Positions 28,639-37,355 of a DNA stretch of 37,355 bases are shown one piece after another. Positions within the stretch are counted from its first letter, which is position 1. The number at the start of each line of letters is the position of its first letter. The position numbers were made by a program, and so were the translations under genes. Under the pieces are notes generated by a model, which was not told where the DNA came from, searched no databases, and saw only the letters and a list, made by a program, of their open reading frames with translations. Source of the stretch: Endotrypanum monterogeii (taxonomy: Eukaryota; Euglenozoa; Kinetoplastea; Trypanosomatida; Trypanosomatidae); NCBI GenBank assembly GCA_000333855.2, contig CM007315.1:1339274-1376628 (forward strand), given 5' to 3'.

Positions 28639-29447
28639 AGATATGCGCGCTCGCTTCACACTAGCATGGAAACTAAGGGCTTATCATCACCCGGTGCTAC
28701 GAAAAAAAGAGACACAACCAAGGGGCGAAAAAGAGAAGTGAGGGCGAAATATGAACCTGCAAAGAACTGAATGAAACTCGCATTAATTCATTGTGCAGAC
28801 CATGGTGGCTACAGATGAGCCTACGGCATACTTGCAAATCGGGATTTTTCACCGAGCGTTGGCGCACCCAAGCGCCAGCACAGACGGCGTGGACACCTTC
28901 TTTTAGAGAGCTGTGTTGCTGCAAGCAGCACAGCACATCACTCCAGTCATCAGTGCCGCATAGAACGTTTGGCTTTTCATATGCATACAGTATCTTTCAC
29001 ACGATGCGCTATCATCATAATTCTTCGAACGCACTCTATTCACGCATTTCTAAGCACCTTTGCGAAGAAGGAGAAAAAGGTAAACAACAGCGGGGAGGTG
29101 ACAAGTCCCATATAGGAACCGAAGGCATCCCTACTCCTCGACACTTCCTTTTCTTCCGCATCCCCGTTTGCGGCTCATCATTAATTTTTACATGTCGAAT
29201 CTCATTTCCACCCATGAAGCTCGATGATGAGGATGTGGGAGCCGCGGAATCGTAAATGTATTGCCTGGAGAAGCAAAAGTTGATAAGATCAAAGCAAAGA
29301 AAAAAAAGAAAACCTTTTTGCATGTCATCAGCAGTGAAATCATGGTGACTGTTCAATCCCTTTAATGAGTCCTGGCGTCAGCTTTGTGCGCACACCCAGG
29401 GAACCGCACCTAAAATAAAGCACCCAAACCTTTCTCATACAGGGACG
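28639..29447. other. Intergenic region between CFAP43/44-like and NEK kinase genes
   Basis: About 810 bp: leader of the WD-repeat gene and 3' untranslated region of the kinase mRNA. Short purine runs only; no gene is supportable. Confidence 0.7.
28697..28745 (-). promoter_or_regulatory. Probable trans-splice acceptor for the CFAP43/44-like gene
   Basis: A pyrimidine tract on the minus strand with seven consecutive T (about 28,700-28,740) is followed by AG at 28,697-28,698. The resulting leader of about 58 nt contains two very short upstream frames, each an ATG closed within a few codons. Confidence 0.5.
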
Positions 29448-30737
29448 TCACGCAACACCAAGGGCGCGCTGAATAGCATGGATCCACTCCTCCATATTCT
29501 CCAACGACGCGGCCTCGAACCACATGGACTTGCCACTTGTCGTGTGAAGTGCAAAGACGTGGTCGCGCTTCGCCGTGGTAACCGGAACCGGGCACACGCT
29601 CTGAATGTGCTCCAGGCTCAGTGCCTTTCCTTCAGTATCCGACTCCTTGTCAGACATAATAAAATGACCCTTCTGGACCTGGAGGTATCTCTTTTTCCAC
29701 GAATGGTTATCACCACCCTTCAGCTTGTTCAGGTAACCAGAGAAAAAGATATCCTTGTTGATCTGGCCAACTGAGGTGCTTTTGGGTTCCTCGACCAGCT
29801 CACTAGACAGAATCTGTGTGGCATGGCCCATCAGTGCGTCCTTCACCGTGTTGTCGATCCGCGAATTCTTCTTCATTGTGTGTATAAAGACCTTGAGACC
29901 CTCTCGGATGTAAGGAAAGCGAAAAATCTCCCGCACGCTAGGCCGCTGCTCCGCATCACACACAAGAATCTTTCCAACCACCTCCCTAAAGTCGGCGGAG
30001 TACACTTCCGGCAGCGTATCGTACTGCCCACTGAGAACTTTTGCCATAAGGCCCTTCATGTTGGTGGAGGTGAAAGGTCTTTTCAGGGCCATGATTTCGT
30101 AAAGCAGGACACCCAGCGACCACACATCCGCCTTCTTGCTGTAGCGCTGGTTGTTCCACAGCTCAGGTGCAAGGTAATAGGGGGTACCACAGAAGGTATT
30201 CGCAACAACACCAGAAACCGTGTCGTCATACTGGTGGCTGAAACCAAAGTCCCCAATCTTGATCAGGCCAGTGGAGGTAAGAAGCACATTGGCCCCTTTG
30301 ATGTCTCGATGAAGCATCTTGTGAGCGTGGATATGGTCTAGGGCAAGACACAACTGTAGGAAAAGAAAGAGTGCCTCGTGTTCCTGAAAGTGCTTAGAGT
30401 CTGCGGCGCGCGCCTTGATCTGGCGATCCAAGTCACCAGAATCCGCAAACTCCATTACAATGAGTAACTGCTCACTCTCTTCTTTGTCCTCCACATACTT
30501 GATGATGTTTGGATGGTGACAACTCGCGAGACACCTGATCTCGCTGTATGCATACGTGCGGTCGCGCGATGACATCTTGCCAAGGTCCATGGTCTTTGCG
30601 ACAAAGATTGCATTGTCACTGAGGCGCTCCACCAGCCAGGCCTCGCCGTACGAGCCGGTACCAATGAGCTTCTTCTTCATATACTTATAATCCCCAGCAG
30701 CGCCCGGCGCACCAAGGACTGATGAGAAAACACTCAT
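29448..30737 (-). CDS. NEK-family protein kinase with C-terminal PH domain
   Basis: A 429-residue Ser/Thr kinase. The catalytic domain (about 18-278) has the glycine loop IGTGSYG (25-31), the ATP lysine K48 in VAK, the catalytic HRDIKGAN (143-150), DFG (163-165), and APE (190-192) preceded by FCGTPYYL, so it should be active. Overall pattern is NIMA-related (NEK). A pleckstrin-homology domain follows at about 331-428, with FSGYLNKLKG at its start and the conserved tryptophan in MEEWIHAIQRAL at its end, suggesting phosphoinositide or protein binding at a membrane. Kinase plus PH is the arrangement of the trypanosome NRKA/NRKB kinases. It is the first gene of the leftward array, next to the strand-switch region. 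The start is the ATG after the proposed splice site. Confidence 0.9.
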   Translation of the reverse strand: MSVFSSVLGAPGAAGDYKYMKKKLIGTGSYGEAWLVERLSDNAIFVAKTMDLGKMSSRDRTYAYSEIRCLASCHHPNIIKYVEDKEESEQLLIVMEFADSGDLDRQIKARAADSKHFQEHEALFLFLQLCLALDHIHAHKMLHRDIKGANVLLTSTGLIKIGDFGFSHQYDDTVSGVVANTFCGTPYYLAPELWNNQRYSKKADVWSLGVLLYEIMALKRPFTSTNMKGLMAKVLSGQYDTLPEVYSADFREVVGKILVCDAEQRPSVREIFRFPYIREGLKVFIHTMKKNSRIDNTVKDALMGHATQILSSELVEEPKSTSVGQINKDIFFSGYLNKLKGGDNHSWKKRYLQVQKGHFIMSDKESDTEGKALSLEHIQSVCPVPVTTAKRDHVFALHTTSGKSMWFEAASLENMEEWIHAIQRALGVA

Positions 30738-30802
30738 TTTTGCCACGAAATTCAGGGTGCTATAGAAAGGCTTAGGTGACGATAATAAGCTGGATTCGTG
30801 TT

Positions 30803-30865
30803 CTGTGAGAGAGCAGAGGATAGGAGTTGACAAGAAAGGGAAGAAAAACGAAAAGGAATATGATC
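30803..30865 (-). promoter_or_regulatory. Probable trans-splice acceptor for the NEK kinase gene
   Basis: A long minus-strand pyrimidine tract (about 30,806-30,862) ends in CTCACAG with the AG at 30,803-30,804. The leader is about 65 nt with no internal ATG before 30,737. This marks the leftward edge of the mature transcripts from the strand-switch region. Confidence 0.65.
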
Positions 30866-31671
30866 CAGCTACTGAAAGGAGAGGAAATATATATAAAAGA
30901 AAGTCGACTCCTGGATATGAGTGCTCTCATATCCTCGTTCTCCACCCTTTGTTCTTTAAGAAGAATACCAGAGGCCTGCAAGAAGTTACTCAAAAACAAG
31001 GAACGGGTCGGTCCACCTCTCCGTACATTGAAGCAGCCAGTGCAATAGACTAGCGTCCTGCCAACTACCAGAAAGATTTAGGTTTCGTGCCGTCCATGAT
31101 CATCTCAACTTCAGGAGATGAGCGTGACCAAGATGATAGAGCACGGATGTTTGGAAACCTCGAGCCCACTAGTTTCAGCGCCACGTGCGACGAAAAAACA
31201 AAGAGGTATGGGCGTGCCCTTCGCCCTACTCCCGTGTTGCAGAAGAAGTCGAAAGTTAAAAGATCCTATACGAGCGTCTACTCAAACACACAGACAGATG
31301 TGCATCTACCATATCTCATTAGTCAGGTTTCATTCCCGAAACCAAGAAGACTGGAGGTCACTTTCATACAGGAGCAGTGAAGTTGTTCACACAATCACCC
31401 CCTGGAAGGCTCTTCGCTGCGACGAAGAGACTCCAGGCCTCTGGTCATGTTCAACGGAAAGTAGTGCAACTCACTTGATACGTCTTGCCACAGCAACCTC
31501 CTCGAAGCCAAATGCTTTGCTCACATCATGCGGCACCTTTCCGAGCACACAAACAAGATGCAAGACAGAGCGCCACGTCATTGCTTCCCTCAACGGTACA
31601 ACCCATCTCTCTTCATCGGTGTGAAATAGTAGTCACTTTTCGAACAAAAATCGACTGCAAGCGCACTTCAG

Positions 31672-31683
31672 CCCCCCCCCCCC
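31672..31683. repeat. Run of 12 C within the strand-switch region
   Basis: An uninterrupted C12 tract (G12 on the minus strand) about 190 bp left of repeat copy 2. G-tracts near divergent start regions have been noted in trypanosomatids; whether this one matters is unknown. Confidence 0.95.
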
Positions 31684-31869
31684 ACCTCAAGAGCCAGAAA
31701 AAAAAAACTATTCCCGAACTGGACATTGCGAGTGTTAAAAAAGAGACCTCTCCACACAACGGTTCAAAGCCCACTGCAACCAGTGGCACCCGTATAGTTG
31801 AGGGGCTTCGAGACAAAGTTTCCGTCGCTGTGTCCGAAGCCTGCAATCCTTCCCTGCTGACAGGTCGGC

Positions 31870-32344
31870 CCCGCAGCATTGCACACCAAAGTCCACTGCC
31901 GGCTCTGTGGGGAAACCAAGAGGCTCCCCACTCTCGTGCCGCTCACTCCTCGCGACGGTGTCGAGCGACCTGCAATCCAGTCAACTCCGTGCTGGGCGCC
32001 ACAGCTGATGTCGGAGGTCAGGTCCGGGTACACATGGTGTCCCACCCACCTGCACCATACGCCGAGGTGGCAGCACACAGCCAAAGCCACCGCGTGCGCC
32101 AGTGCACATTCTGTCATACTCACCGCCTGACGACAAGAGAAGGAGGGGGCAGGGCACCGCGTCGCGACTGACCTCTTGGCAACCGCTGTGACGGAACGCA
32201 CGAGGCGAAGGCGATCAGGATCTGACGTAGACGCATGTGGCCCCCACGACAAGCTGACCAGTGTTGTAACGTATGTGTGGAAGAGTTCGGCACCTCCACA
32301 TGCTCGCATACGACTCTAGCGTGGGCCGTCTCAAGCTCAACTGA
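31870..32344. mobile_element. SIDER-like dispersed repeat, copy 2
   Basis: Second copy of the element at 9761-10,238, in the same orientation and about 97% identical. Relative to copy 1 it lacks two bases in a C-run near its left end and one base mid-way. Unlike copy 1, it is not in a 3' flank: it sits inside the divergent strand-switch region, about 490 bp left of the MFS start codon. The minus-strand open frame crossing it has no recognisable protein family. Classification as SIDER is by size, sequence style and dispersal only. Confidence 0.75.
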
Positions 32345-32499
32345 TAAAGATAAATTTAACACGAAAGCATATATACATTTTACTAGCTGGTACCTGTTTT
32401 TCTAGTGTGCGTGGCTATGCCGTAAACACTTTCCCTAGTAGGGTGGTTAAAGAGTTGGCGATTCGAATAGCTTGTAAGCTAAACTCTTTCAAACCCACA

Positions 32500-32726
32500 A
32501 ACACGTCCGCTGTTGCTTTTTTCTTCTTACCTGCAGCAAATTGTGTTGAGCTTTTGTTGCGGCGTGCCACCCGCAGAGTGATTTGCTCTTCGCTCTTTAT
32601 GTCTCTTTACAAATTTTGTAGTTCTCTTTGCTCCTGTTTTTCTTTTTCATTATATTTCAATCCACTGAAAAAGTTTAGGGCATTCGGCTCAGGTCTTTTT
32701 TTTTCTTTGCTAACACATCATCAAAG
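32500..32726 (+). promoter_or_regulatory. Candidate trans-splice acceptors for the MFS gene
   Basis: Two good plus-strand signals are visible. The first is a T/C tract at about 32,510-32,530 ending in CCTGCAG with the AG at 32,535-32,536. The second is a T-rich tract at about 32,693-32,709 followed by AG at 32,725-32,726. They would give leaders of about 299 or 109 nt. Alternative use of both is possible. Confidence 0.5.
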
Positions 32727-32835
32727 AAGGAAAGCAGATCTTTGACCAAGTTGCTCGACACACCACTGTTATCCTTTTCTGCGGGAAGTGTGAAATCGAC
32801 TTTCAGTTTAGTTGCAAGTCAGCCTGTAAATAGTC

Positions 32836-34752
32836 ATGTCGGTAGCAGAAGAAGTTTATGCAGAGGGTCGCCGAAGCGTGCAGGAGACGCGATCTTCGCA
32901 GACAAAGCGGTTTCGCCCCAGCAAGAGCATTACCATCAATGAACCAAAACGTTTTTTAATGCTGCTCATCGGTGTGTACGCGTGCATTTGCACCTCGACC
33001 ACCTACGTGTACAACCTTTTCTCTGGGCGACTTCAGCAAAAGTACGATTTCACACAGGGGCAAATGGCTGTTATCACAACCATGTCGAATTTACTTGGTA
33101 TCGTTGTCTTTCCTCTGGCAGGAGTGTACGACTACTACGGGCCGCGGCCGCTCTTTATGATAGGAATGGTGCTTTTACCGATCGGTGGTACTCTATTTGG
33201 GCTAGCCTTTGCAGATGCGATTGACGGCAGTGTGGCGCGTTTCACTGTATTTAGCGCTCTTCTTGGAGTTGGAACCGCCATGTATGATATTGCTGGTCTC
33301 ATGACTATAATGAGTGTCTTTCCCAGTAGTCGCGGCGCTGTGATTGGCGTTATGAAAACGTTTATTGGACTTGGTTCAGCTATCTTTGGGGCCATTCAGC
33401 TCGGCTTCTTCGAGAACGACATCACCGGTTTTTTCTATTTTTTGTCGGCATTCTCCGCCGTCGTGGGACTTTTTTGTGTCCTTTTTGTGGAGCTTCCTCC
33501 CTATCAACTGACGGGCTACGAGGAGAAGTATCTCTCCGATGCGGAGAAGGCCAAAAAACTTTCTACCAAACGCGCGTACTTGGAGAAGGTGCCTTCCCCA
33601 CGCCGCTTTGTGTACGGTTTTGCTCTGGTTGCAGTGCTCATAGTTTTTCTCCCTATGCAGAGTACCCTGGTGGCTTACAGGCAGCTGAGCCACTCCTACA
33701 AGGTTGTCTTTGGCTGGATCACCATTGGTCTCGTGATGCTGTACTCGATCATTGCGCTTCCGTTGCGGTGGCTGGATGTAGGAAGCGCCAACATCGTAGA
33801 ACAGCTGCCTGAAGAAGACGAGACGCAAGTAGTAGCCACCGCTGCCGAACCCAGGCGTCGCATGACAGCCGCGCAGCGCCTTAGCATGCGCATCAACACG
33901 ACGCGCACGAGCATAGCAGAGCAAGCCATCTTTAGTGCAGCCAGCATTGACGAGTCTGCACATATTGCACCGCAGTACCAGACGTCCTTCTACGACAGCG
34001 TCTGCACACTTAAGCTGTGGGCTCTCGCATATTCTCTTTTCTGTATTTTTGGCACTCAGATGGTCATCATCATCAATGCTCGATTTGTGTACGCAGCCGC
34101 TTCTGAAACTTCCATGACGCAGGAGGTTGCCTCTCTCCTGACCGTAATGAACGGTGTTGGGAGTGCGGTGGGGCGAATCATCATGAGCACCTTCGAGGTC
34201 TGGACGCAAAAACGCAAACCCGAGGAGCGCATTCCACTTACTATCGCACTTTTTATTCCATCACTGGTTCTCCTGGTGGCGTTCCTCATGCTTCTTTTCA
34301 TGCGAAAAGAATGGCTTCTGGTTCCGTTTGGTCTAACTGCATTGGGAAACGGCTTTTCTGCAGCATCTGTTGTGCTGGTGATGCGCACTCTCTACGCAAA
34401 GGATGTCGCCAACCACTACAACTGTATGTCCCTCTCCTCACTTTTTAGTTCGGTACTGTTTAATCAAGTGCTATACGGTGGCTGGTACACGAAGGAGGCA
34501 AAAAAGCAGGGCAGCAACATTTGCATTGGCCGGCAATGTATATTTGTTCCTTTTGTTATCATGAGTGGACTTCTTCTCACAAGTCTTGTCTCGAGTATGT
34601 ATGTTCACAACCAGTACAAGAGGTTCTGCGAAGAGACGCTTGCGGAGCGTGCACAGCTCCTAGGCTTGCGTGCGCACACTGCTCACATCGCTAACGCCGC
34701 GGACACCAGCATCCCCGATGAGAACGAACCACTGCTGTCCTCAACGAACTGA
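32836..34752 (+). CDS. Major facilitator superfamily transporter, nodulin-like type
   Basis: A 638-residue membrane protein with about twelve hydrophobic spans in two blocks, split by a polar loop at about 330-385. The first block begins near residue 39 and includes YVYNLFSGRLQQKYDFTQGQ, a loop pattern of the nodulin-like (NFD4-type) MFS subgroup, followed by GVYDYYGPRP between the second and third spans. Substrate is unknown. The N-terminal 38 residues are soluble and basic. The C-terminus carries DENEPLL (about 628-634), an acidic dileucine signal of the kind that sends membrane proteins to lysosome-related organelles or acidocalcisomes, so an internal membrane is plausible. It is the first gene of the rightward array. 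The ATG follows the proposed splice sites and opens the full frame. Confidence 0.85.
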   Translation: MSVAEEVYAEGRRSVQETRSSQTKRFRPSKSITINEPKRFLMLLIGVYACICTSTTYVYNLFSGRLQQKYDFTQGQMAVITTMSNLLGIVVFPLAGVYDYYGPRPLFMIGMVLLPIGGTLFGLAFADAIDGSVARFTVFSALLGVGTAMYDIAGLMTIMSVFPSSRGAVIGVMKTFIGLGSAIFGAIQLGFFENDITGFFYFLSAFSAVVGLFCVLFVELPPYQLTGYEEKYLSDAEKAKKLSTKRAYLEKVPSPRRFVYGFALVAVLIVFLPMQSTLVAYRQLSHSYKVVFGWITIGLVMLYSIIALPLRWLDVGSANIVEQLPEEDETQVVATAAEPRRRMTAAQRLSMRINTTRTSIAEQAIFSAASIDESAHIAPQYQTSFYDSVCTLKLWALAYSLFCIFGTQMVIIINARFVYAAASETSMTQEVASLLTVMNGVGSAVGRIIMSTFEVWTQKRKPEERIPLTIALFIPSLVLLVAFLMLLFMRKEWLLVPFGLTALGNGFSAASVVLVMRTLYAKDVANHYNCMSLSSLFSSVLFNQVLYGGWYTKEAKKQGSNICIGRQCIFVPFVIMSGLLLTSLVSSMYVHNQYKRFCEETLAERAQLLGLRAHTAHIANAADTSIPDENEPLLSSTN

Positions 34753-35248
34753 GTTCAGGATTCTTTCTGCTTTTCTTGGTGTGTCACTTTTTTTTTTTGA
34801 TACTACTGCTCTGCACACCTTTCCGTAGCTGTGGATGTACTAATTGTCTTTTCGACCGGCTTCTGGTGCGTATGAGAGTTTATTATTCTTATTTCTTCTA
34901 TTCACTGAAATCACTATATATAATCTGCGCTTCCAAGCGAGATGTGATATCAGTACATGAGATTTACAAGGCGAAAAAGCAAAACGATATAGTATCTTCT
35001 GACTTGCAGAATTTCACTGACCCTCGCCAGAATTCTCGAGGTAGGGTAACCTTTTTCGAATCCCTCTTCCGAGCATGTGTTTGATTCTTGTCTTGTGCAC
35101 TCTTTCAGATTCTCCAACCTACGTCTTTGCGCCTCACTCACGTCTTGTAAATAATCTTTGCTCATTTCCTTTCCCCTTTCCCGCCACAGACTCGTTGCAC
35201 TTTTCAGATAACCACTTTTCTTCTTACCTCTCACTCAAGTTATCCACC
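34753..35248. other. Intergenic region between MFS and histone H4 genes
   Basis: About 500 bp: the MFS 3' untranslated region with a T10 run at about 34,789-34,798, then the H4 splice signal and leader. Sequence is AT-richer than most of the window. No gene is supportable here. Confidence 0.7.
35158..35189 (+). promoter_or_regulatory. Trans-splice acceptor for histone H4
   Basis: A textbook signal: an almost pure T/C tract (about 35,160-35,182) followed by GCCACAG with AG at 35,188-35,189. The leader is 59 nt with no ATG before the H4 start, and CCACC directly precedes that ATG. Confidence 0.75.
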
Positions 35249-35551
35249 ATGGCCAAGGGTAAGCGCTCCGCCGATGCCAAGGGCAGCCAGAAGCGCCAGA
35301 AGAAGGTGCTGCGCGACAACATCCGCGGCATCACGCATGGCTGCATTCGCCGCATGGCGCGCCGCGGTGGCGTGAAGCGCATCTCGAGCGAGATCTACGA
35401 GGAGGTGCGCCGTCTGCTGAAGGCCTACGTGGAGGACATTGTGCGCTCCAGCACGGCGTACACCGAGTACGCGCGCAAGAAGACGGTGACGGCGTCTGAC
35501 GTCGTGAACGCGCTGCGCAAGCGCGGTCACATCCTGTACGGCTACGCGTAA
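35249..35551 (+). CDS. H4: Histone H4
   Basis: A 100-residue core histone. The histone fold is plain from [21 protein letters not shown] through [19 protein letters not shown] to the conserved end [12 protein letters not shown]. The tail differs from the usual SGRGKGGKG form and reads [18 protein letters not shown], the trypanosomatid version; lysines K4, K10 and K14 (counting without Met) are the acetylation sites reported in these parasites. Codon use is strongly biased to G/C third positions, far more than in the MFS gene next to it, as expected for a very highly expressed protein. Trypanosomatid histone mRNAs are trans-spliced and polyadenylated like other mRNAs, and the leader signal here agrees. 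The longer open frame upstream is leader sequence. Confidence 0.98.
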   Translation: MAKGKRSADAKGSQKRQKKVLRDNIRGITHGCIRRMARRGGVKRISSEIYEEVRRLLKAYVEDIVRSSTAYTEYARKKTVTASDVVNALRKRGHILYGYA

Positions 35552-36136
35552 GCACTTGTGCTTCTGTTCATTGCCACGTATTTTTCTCGAGCGACACACA
35601 GCGGCGTGAGCGACAGGCGATGGGCACAGCTGTATGTGTGTGTGGCCCTTTCATAGAGAACCCTTCTTTTTTTTTTTTGTGATCCTTCAAACTGACTTCA
35701 GGCTTCCCTTGGGTACTGATTACTTTTTTTTTGACTTTCCGACTACCCTGACCTATCCCCCAAAGTGGAGAGAAAACCAAAAAAGGGATAAGAGAAAACT
35801 CTGTCGAGCGTTTCGCCGTGAGAGAAGGAACACCGAAATCCCCGTTGGCTACCTGCAAGCATGTGCTTTATTTTCTGCTGCTGGCGCACCCACCCAACTA
35901 TGTGATAAGCTTCGCTGCGCGTTGATGCTGACTGGGCTACTCTCACCGCTTCAATGTAAAGACCTCCATACTTATGATCAAGAGAACTGGTTCTGTGGAG
36001 CTGACACACATTTCTCTCGTCAGTGTTCATTCCAGTGTTTCCCTGCAGTACTCCACTATCGACTCTTCTTCTTCGTTTTTGACTCCTCTTTGCAGGGTCG
36101 TCTTACGCGTGTCTTCCTTTTCCCCAGTAACCTACC

Positions 36137-36183
<47 letters not shown>

Positions 36184-37355
36184 CTCGTGCTGTGTACCGA
36201 GCTGCTGGCAACCACACAAAAGAGTATTTCGTGAAAATGCACGCGCCAAGGAGCAATATGGAATGCAAGTGAGTTGTATCATTGAACAAACTGTAATGTG
36301 ATTGCAACAGCAGCCCTTTTCTTTATTCTTTACGGAACCCGGCGGTTTCCCTCTCTAGAAATGCTGCGGTGCCCCCCCTCTCCATTGCGCTGTATTGAGA
36401 GATGGCGAGATGAGCTGTGACACTGGGATCGTCCCCAGCTATCGCTTTTTTTTTGATACAGGGGAAGAGGGAATAGGTCACACACATGACCCCTATTTTT
36501 TTTACCACACACACAAAACAGCTCTGGAATAATATTGGAATTCAGAGGTTGGCGACTGGGCTGGGTGTCGCTTGCTGCGAAAGTAGAAAGTATAGGGCTC
36601 CCGCAGACCCTGGTTCTGACTACCTTGCCTTCTTTCCTGGCAAAAAAAAAAAGGGGTACCACTGCTGAGGTCGACTGAGAATGTGGCTGACTCTGCACCT
36701 GGTACTCCACCCAATGCGGTCTGGAATTTGGCGGAGATACAGCTCTGCAAGCAGCACGATCTCTCTCTTTTTCTCTCTCGCCGTTCTGAAGCCGTTTCAC
36801 ACGAGGAAGCTGCCACCTTTTTTTTTTCCCACTTGGGTGACTGCAGCGAAGCCGATTTTCACTGGACATGTTAACTTTGAGTCATGGCAAACCTAGTTGG
36901 GGTTTACCAAGGATGATGATGAACATCAGTGACCTTGGTGGAACTTTCCGCCGCATATTTCATGGTCTCCAGCATACCAACCCTTTGGCTACTATGTGTT
37001 TTTGTGCGTCTCTGCACCTGTGGTGAGAGATCTCCTGCTTGCTGAAGTTTGGTGGTTGCCAGAGAACCTTGCATGACACGCTGGTATGTACAGCATCCAA
37101 TTTCTTGCAACATGACCGGTAGTGGAGTACGCGGATTTGGACAGATTTGAACTGCAGGGGCTCATCGGACCCCTCGCTGGTGTGGTACTGTTTCAAGTCA
37201 TGTGCATTTCAGCAGCAGCAGCTCTGTTGGATGTGGGCGTCTTGTCCAAGTATCTGTAGGTGGGACGCCAGTGATGCGTGCCTGCTGAGTAATGAAACGC
37301 GATATCAAGTCTCCCGTGACGTCAATCGTTAATTCTATTTTTTTTTTTTTTTTTT
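35552..37355. other. Region downstream of histone H4 to window end
   Basis: About 1.8 kb without a supportable gene. It begins with the H4 3' untranslated region. Landmarks are T-runs at about 35,670-35,680, 35,725-35,733, 36,446-36,454 and 36,818-36,827, a CA repeat at about 36,145-36,180, an A-run then GGGG near 36,641-36,656, and a terminal run of T to the last base. The stretch 36,860-37,335 is less repetitive but matches nothing I recognise; frames there are short and on both strands. Confidence 0.7.
36145..36180. repeat. CA dinucleotide microsatellite downstream of H4
   Basis: An uninterrupted CA run of about 18 units, preceded by CCCA repeats at about 36,134-36,145. Confidence 0.95.

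Larger units (their letters stand above)
30738..32835. promoter_or_regulatory. Divergent strand-switch region, probable bidirectional transcription start
   Basis: Two polycistronic arrays diverge from here: minus-strand genes to the left, plus-strand genes to the right. In Leishmania such divergent switches are where RNA polymerase II starts in both directions, usually without TATA-type promoters and marked by acetylated H3 and variant histones. Between the first splice acceptors on each side (about 30,804 and 32,536) lie roughly 1.7 kb. Contents are a C12 run at 31,672-31,683, an adjacent A-run near 31,699-31,707, and repeat copy 2 at 31,870-32,344. No tRNA or other RNA gene was recognised. 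Function is inferred from gene orientation. Confidence 0.8.

Noticed and set aside
31764..32309. Minus-strand open frame of 181 codons crossing repeat copy 2
   Set aside because: The repeat's other copy has the frame broken by indels, and no protein family is visible; treated as non-coding repeat.
33376..34209. Minus-strand open frame of 277 codons antisense to the MFS gene
   Set aside because: Shadow of a clear transporter gene on the other strand.
36330..36869. Minus-strand open frame of 179 codons downstream of H4
   Set aside because: Low-complexity basic/Ser-rich composition, antisense to the rightward array, and it translates T-runs.
1..37355. CRISPR arrays, bacterial operons, phage or virus-derived genes
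   Set aside because: None seen; gene layout and processing signals are trypanosomatid nuclear, and the tandem repeats are simple microsatellites without spacers.

Overview
This 37.4 kb window looks like nuclear DNA of a trypanosomatid flagellate, most likely Leishmania or a close relative. Genes are intron-less and lie in two long same-strand arrays with no bacterial-type promoters or ribosome binding sites. Polypyrimidine tracts followed by AG sit just upstream of start codons, as expected for spliced-leader trans-splicing. The gaps are rich in CA, TA and homopolymer repeats. The proteins include a trypanosomatid-type histone H4 and several conserved kinetoplastid genes. From memory, the order ZIP iron transporter, PEMT, MCC-alpha, histone H4 resembles the end of L. 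major chromosome 31 (LIT1/LIT2 around LmjF.31.3060-3070, H4 near LmjF.31.3180). The species cannot be fixed from the sequence alone.

Layout. From 1.4 to 30.7 kb twelve genes are on the minus strand and are read right to left: NEK-type kinase with a PH domain, CFAP43/44-like WD-repeat axonemal protein, roadblock dynein light chain, degenerate FAD monooxygenase-like protein, MCC biotin-carboxylase subunit, phosphatidylethanolamine N-methyltransferase, long coiled-coil protein ending in Cys-Cys, ATG10-like E2 enzyme, membrane-anchored mitochondrial-type DnaJ, M16 insulysin-like peptidase, KCTD-type BTB + SPRY protein, and a ZIP-family iron/zinc transporter. From 32.8 kb rightwards two genes lie on the plus strand: a nodulin-like MFS transporter and histone H4. 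The 2.1 kb between the arrays (30,738-32,835) is a divergent strand-switch region, where trypanosomatid polycistronic transcription normally starts in both directions.

Repeats. A 475-478 bp element occurs twice in the same orientation, about 22 kb apart and about 97% identical: once in the 3' flank of the DnaJ gene and once inside the strand-switch region. Its size, copy pattern and 3'-flank position fit the SIDER family of Leishmania retroposons, but this was not checked by search. Purine-rich homopolymers dominate the plus strand left of the switch and T-rich ones right of it, which mirrors the direction of transcription.

How the genes work together. They do not form a functional operon. 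They cover metal uptake, protein turnover, autophagy, phospholipid methylation, leucine breakdown, flagellar assembly and chromatin, as is normal in polycistronic units regulated after transcription. I found no clear new multi-gene system. The items most worth a second look are the repeat pair with one copy inside the transcription start region, the BTB-SPRY protein with its structured leader, the monooxygenase-like protein lacking key FAD motifs, and the coiled-coil protein with a possible lipid-anchor tail.
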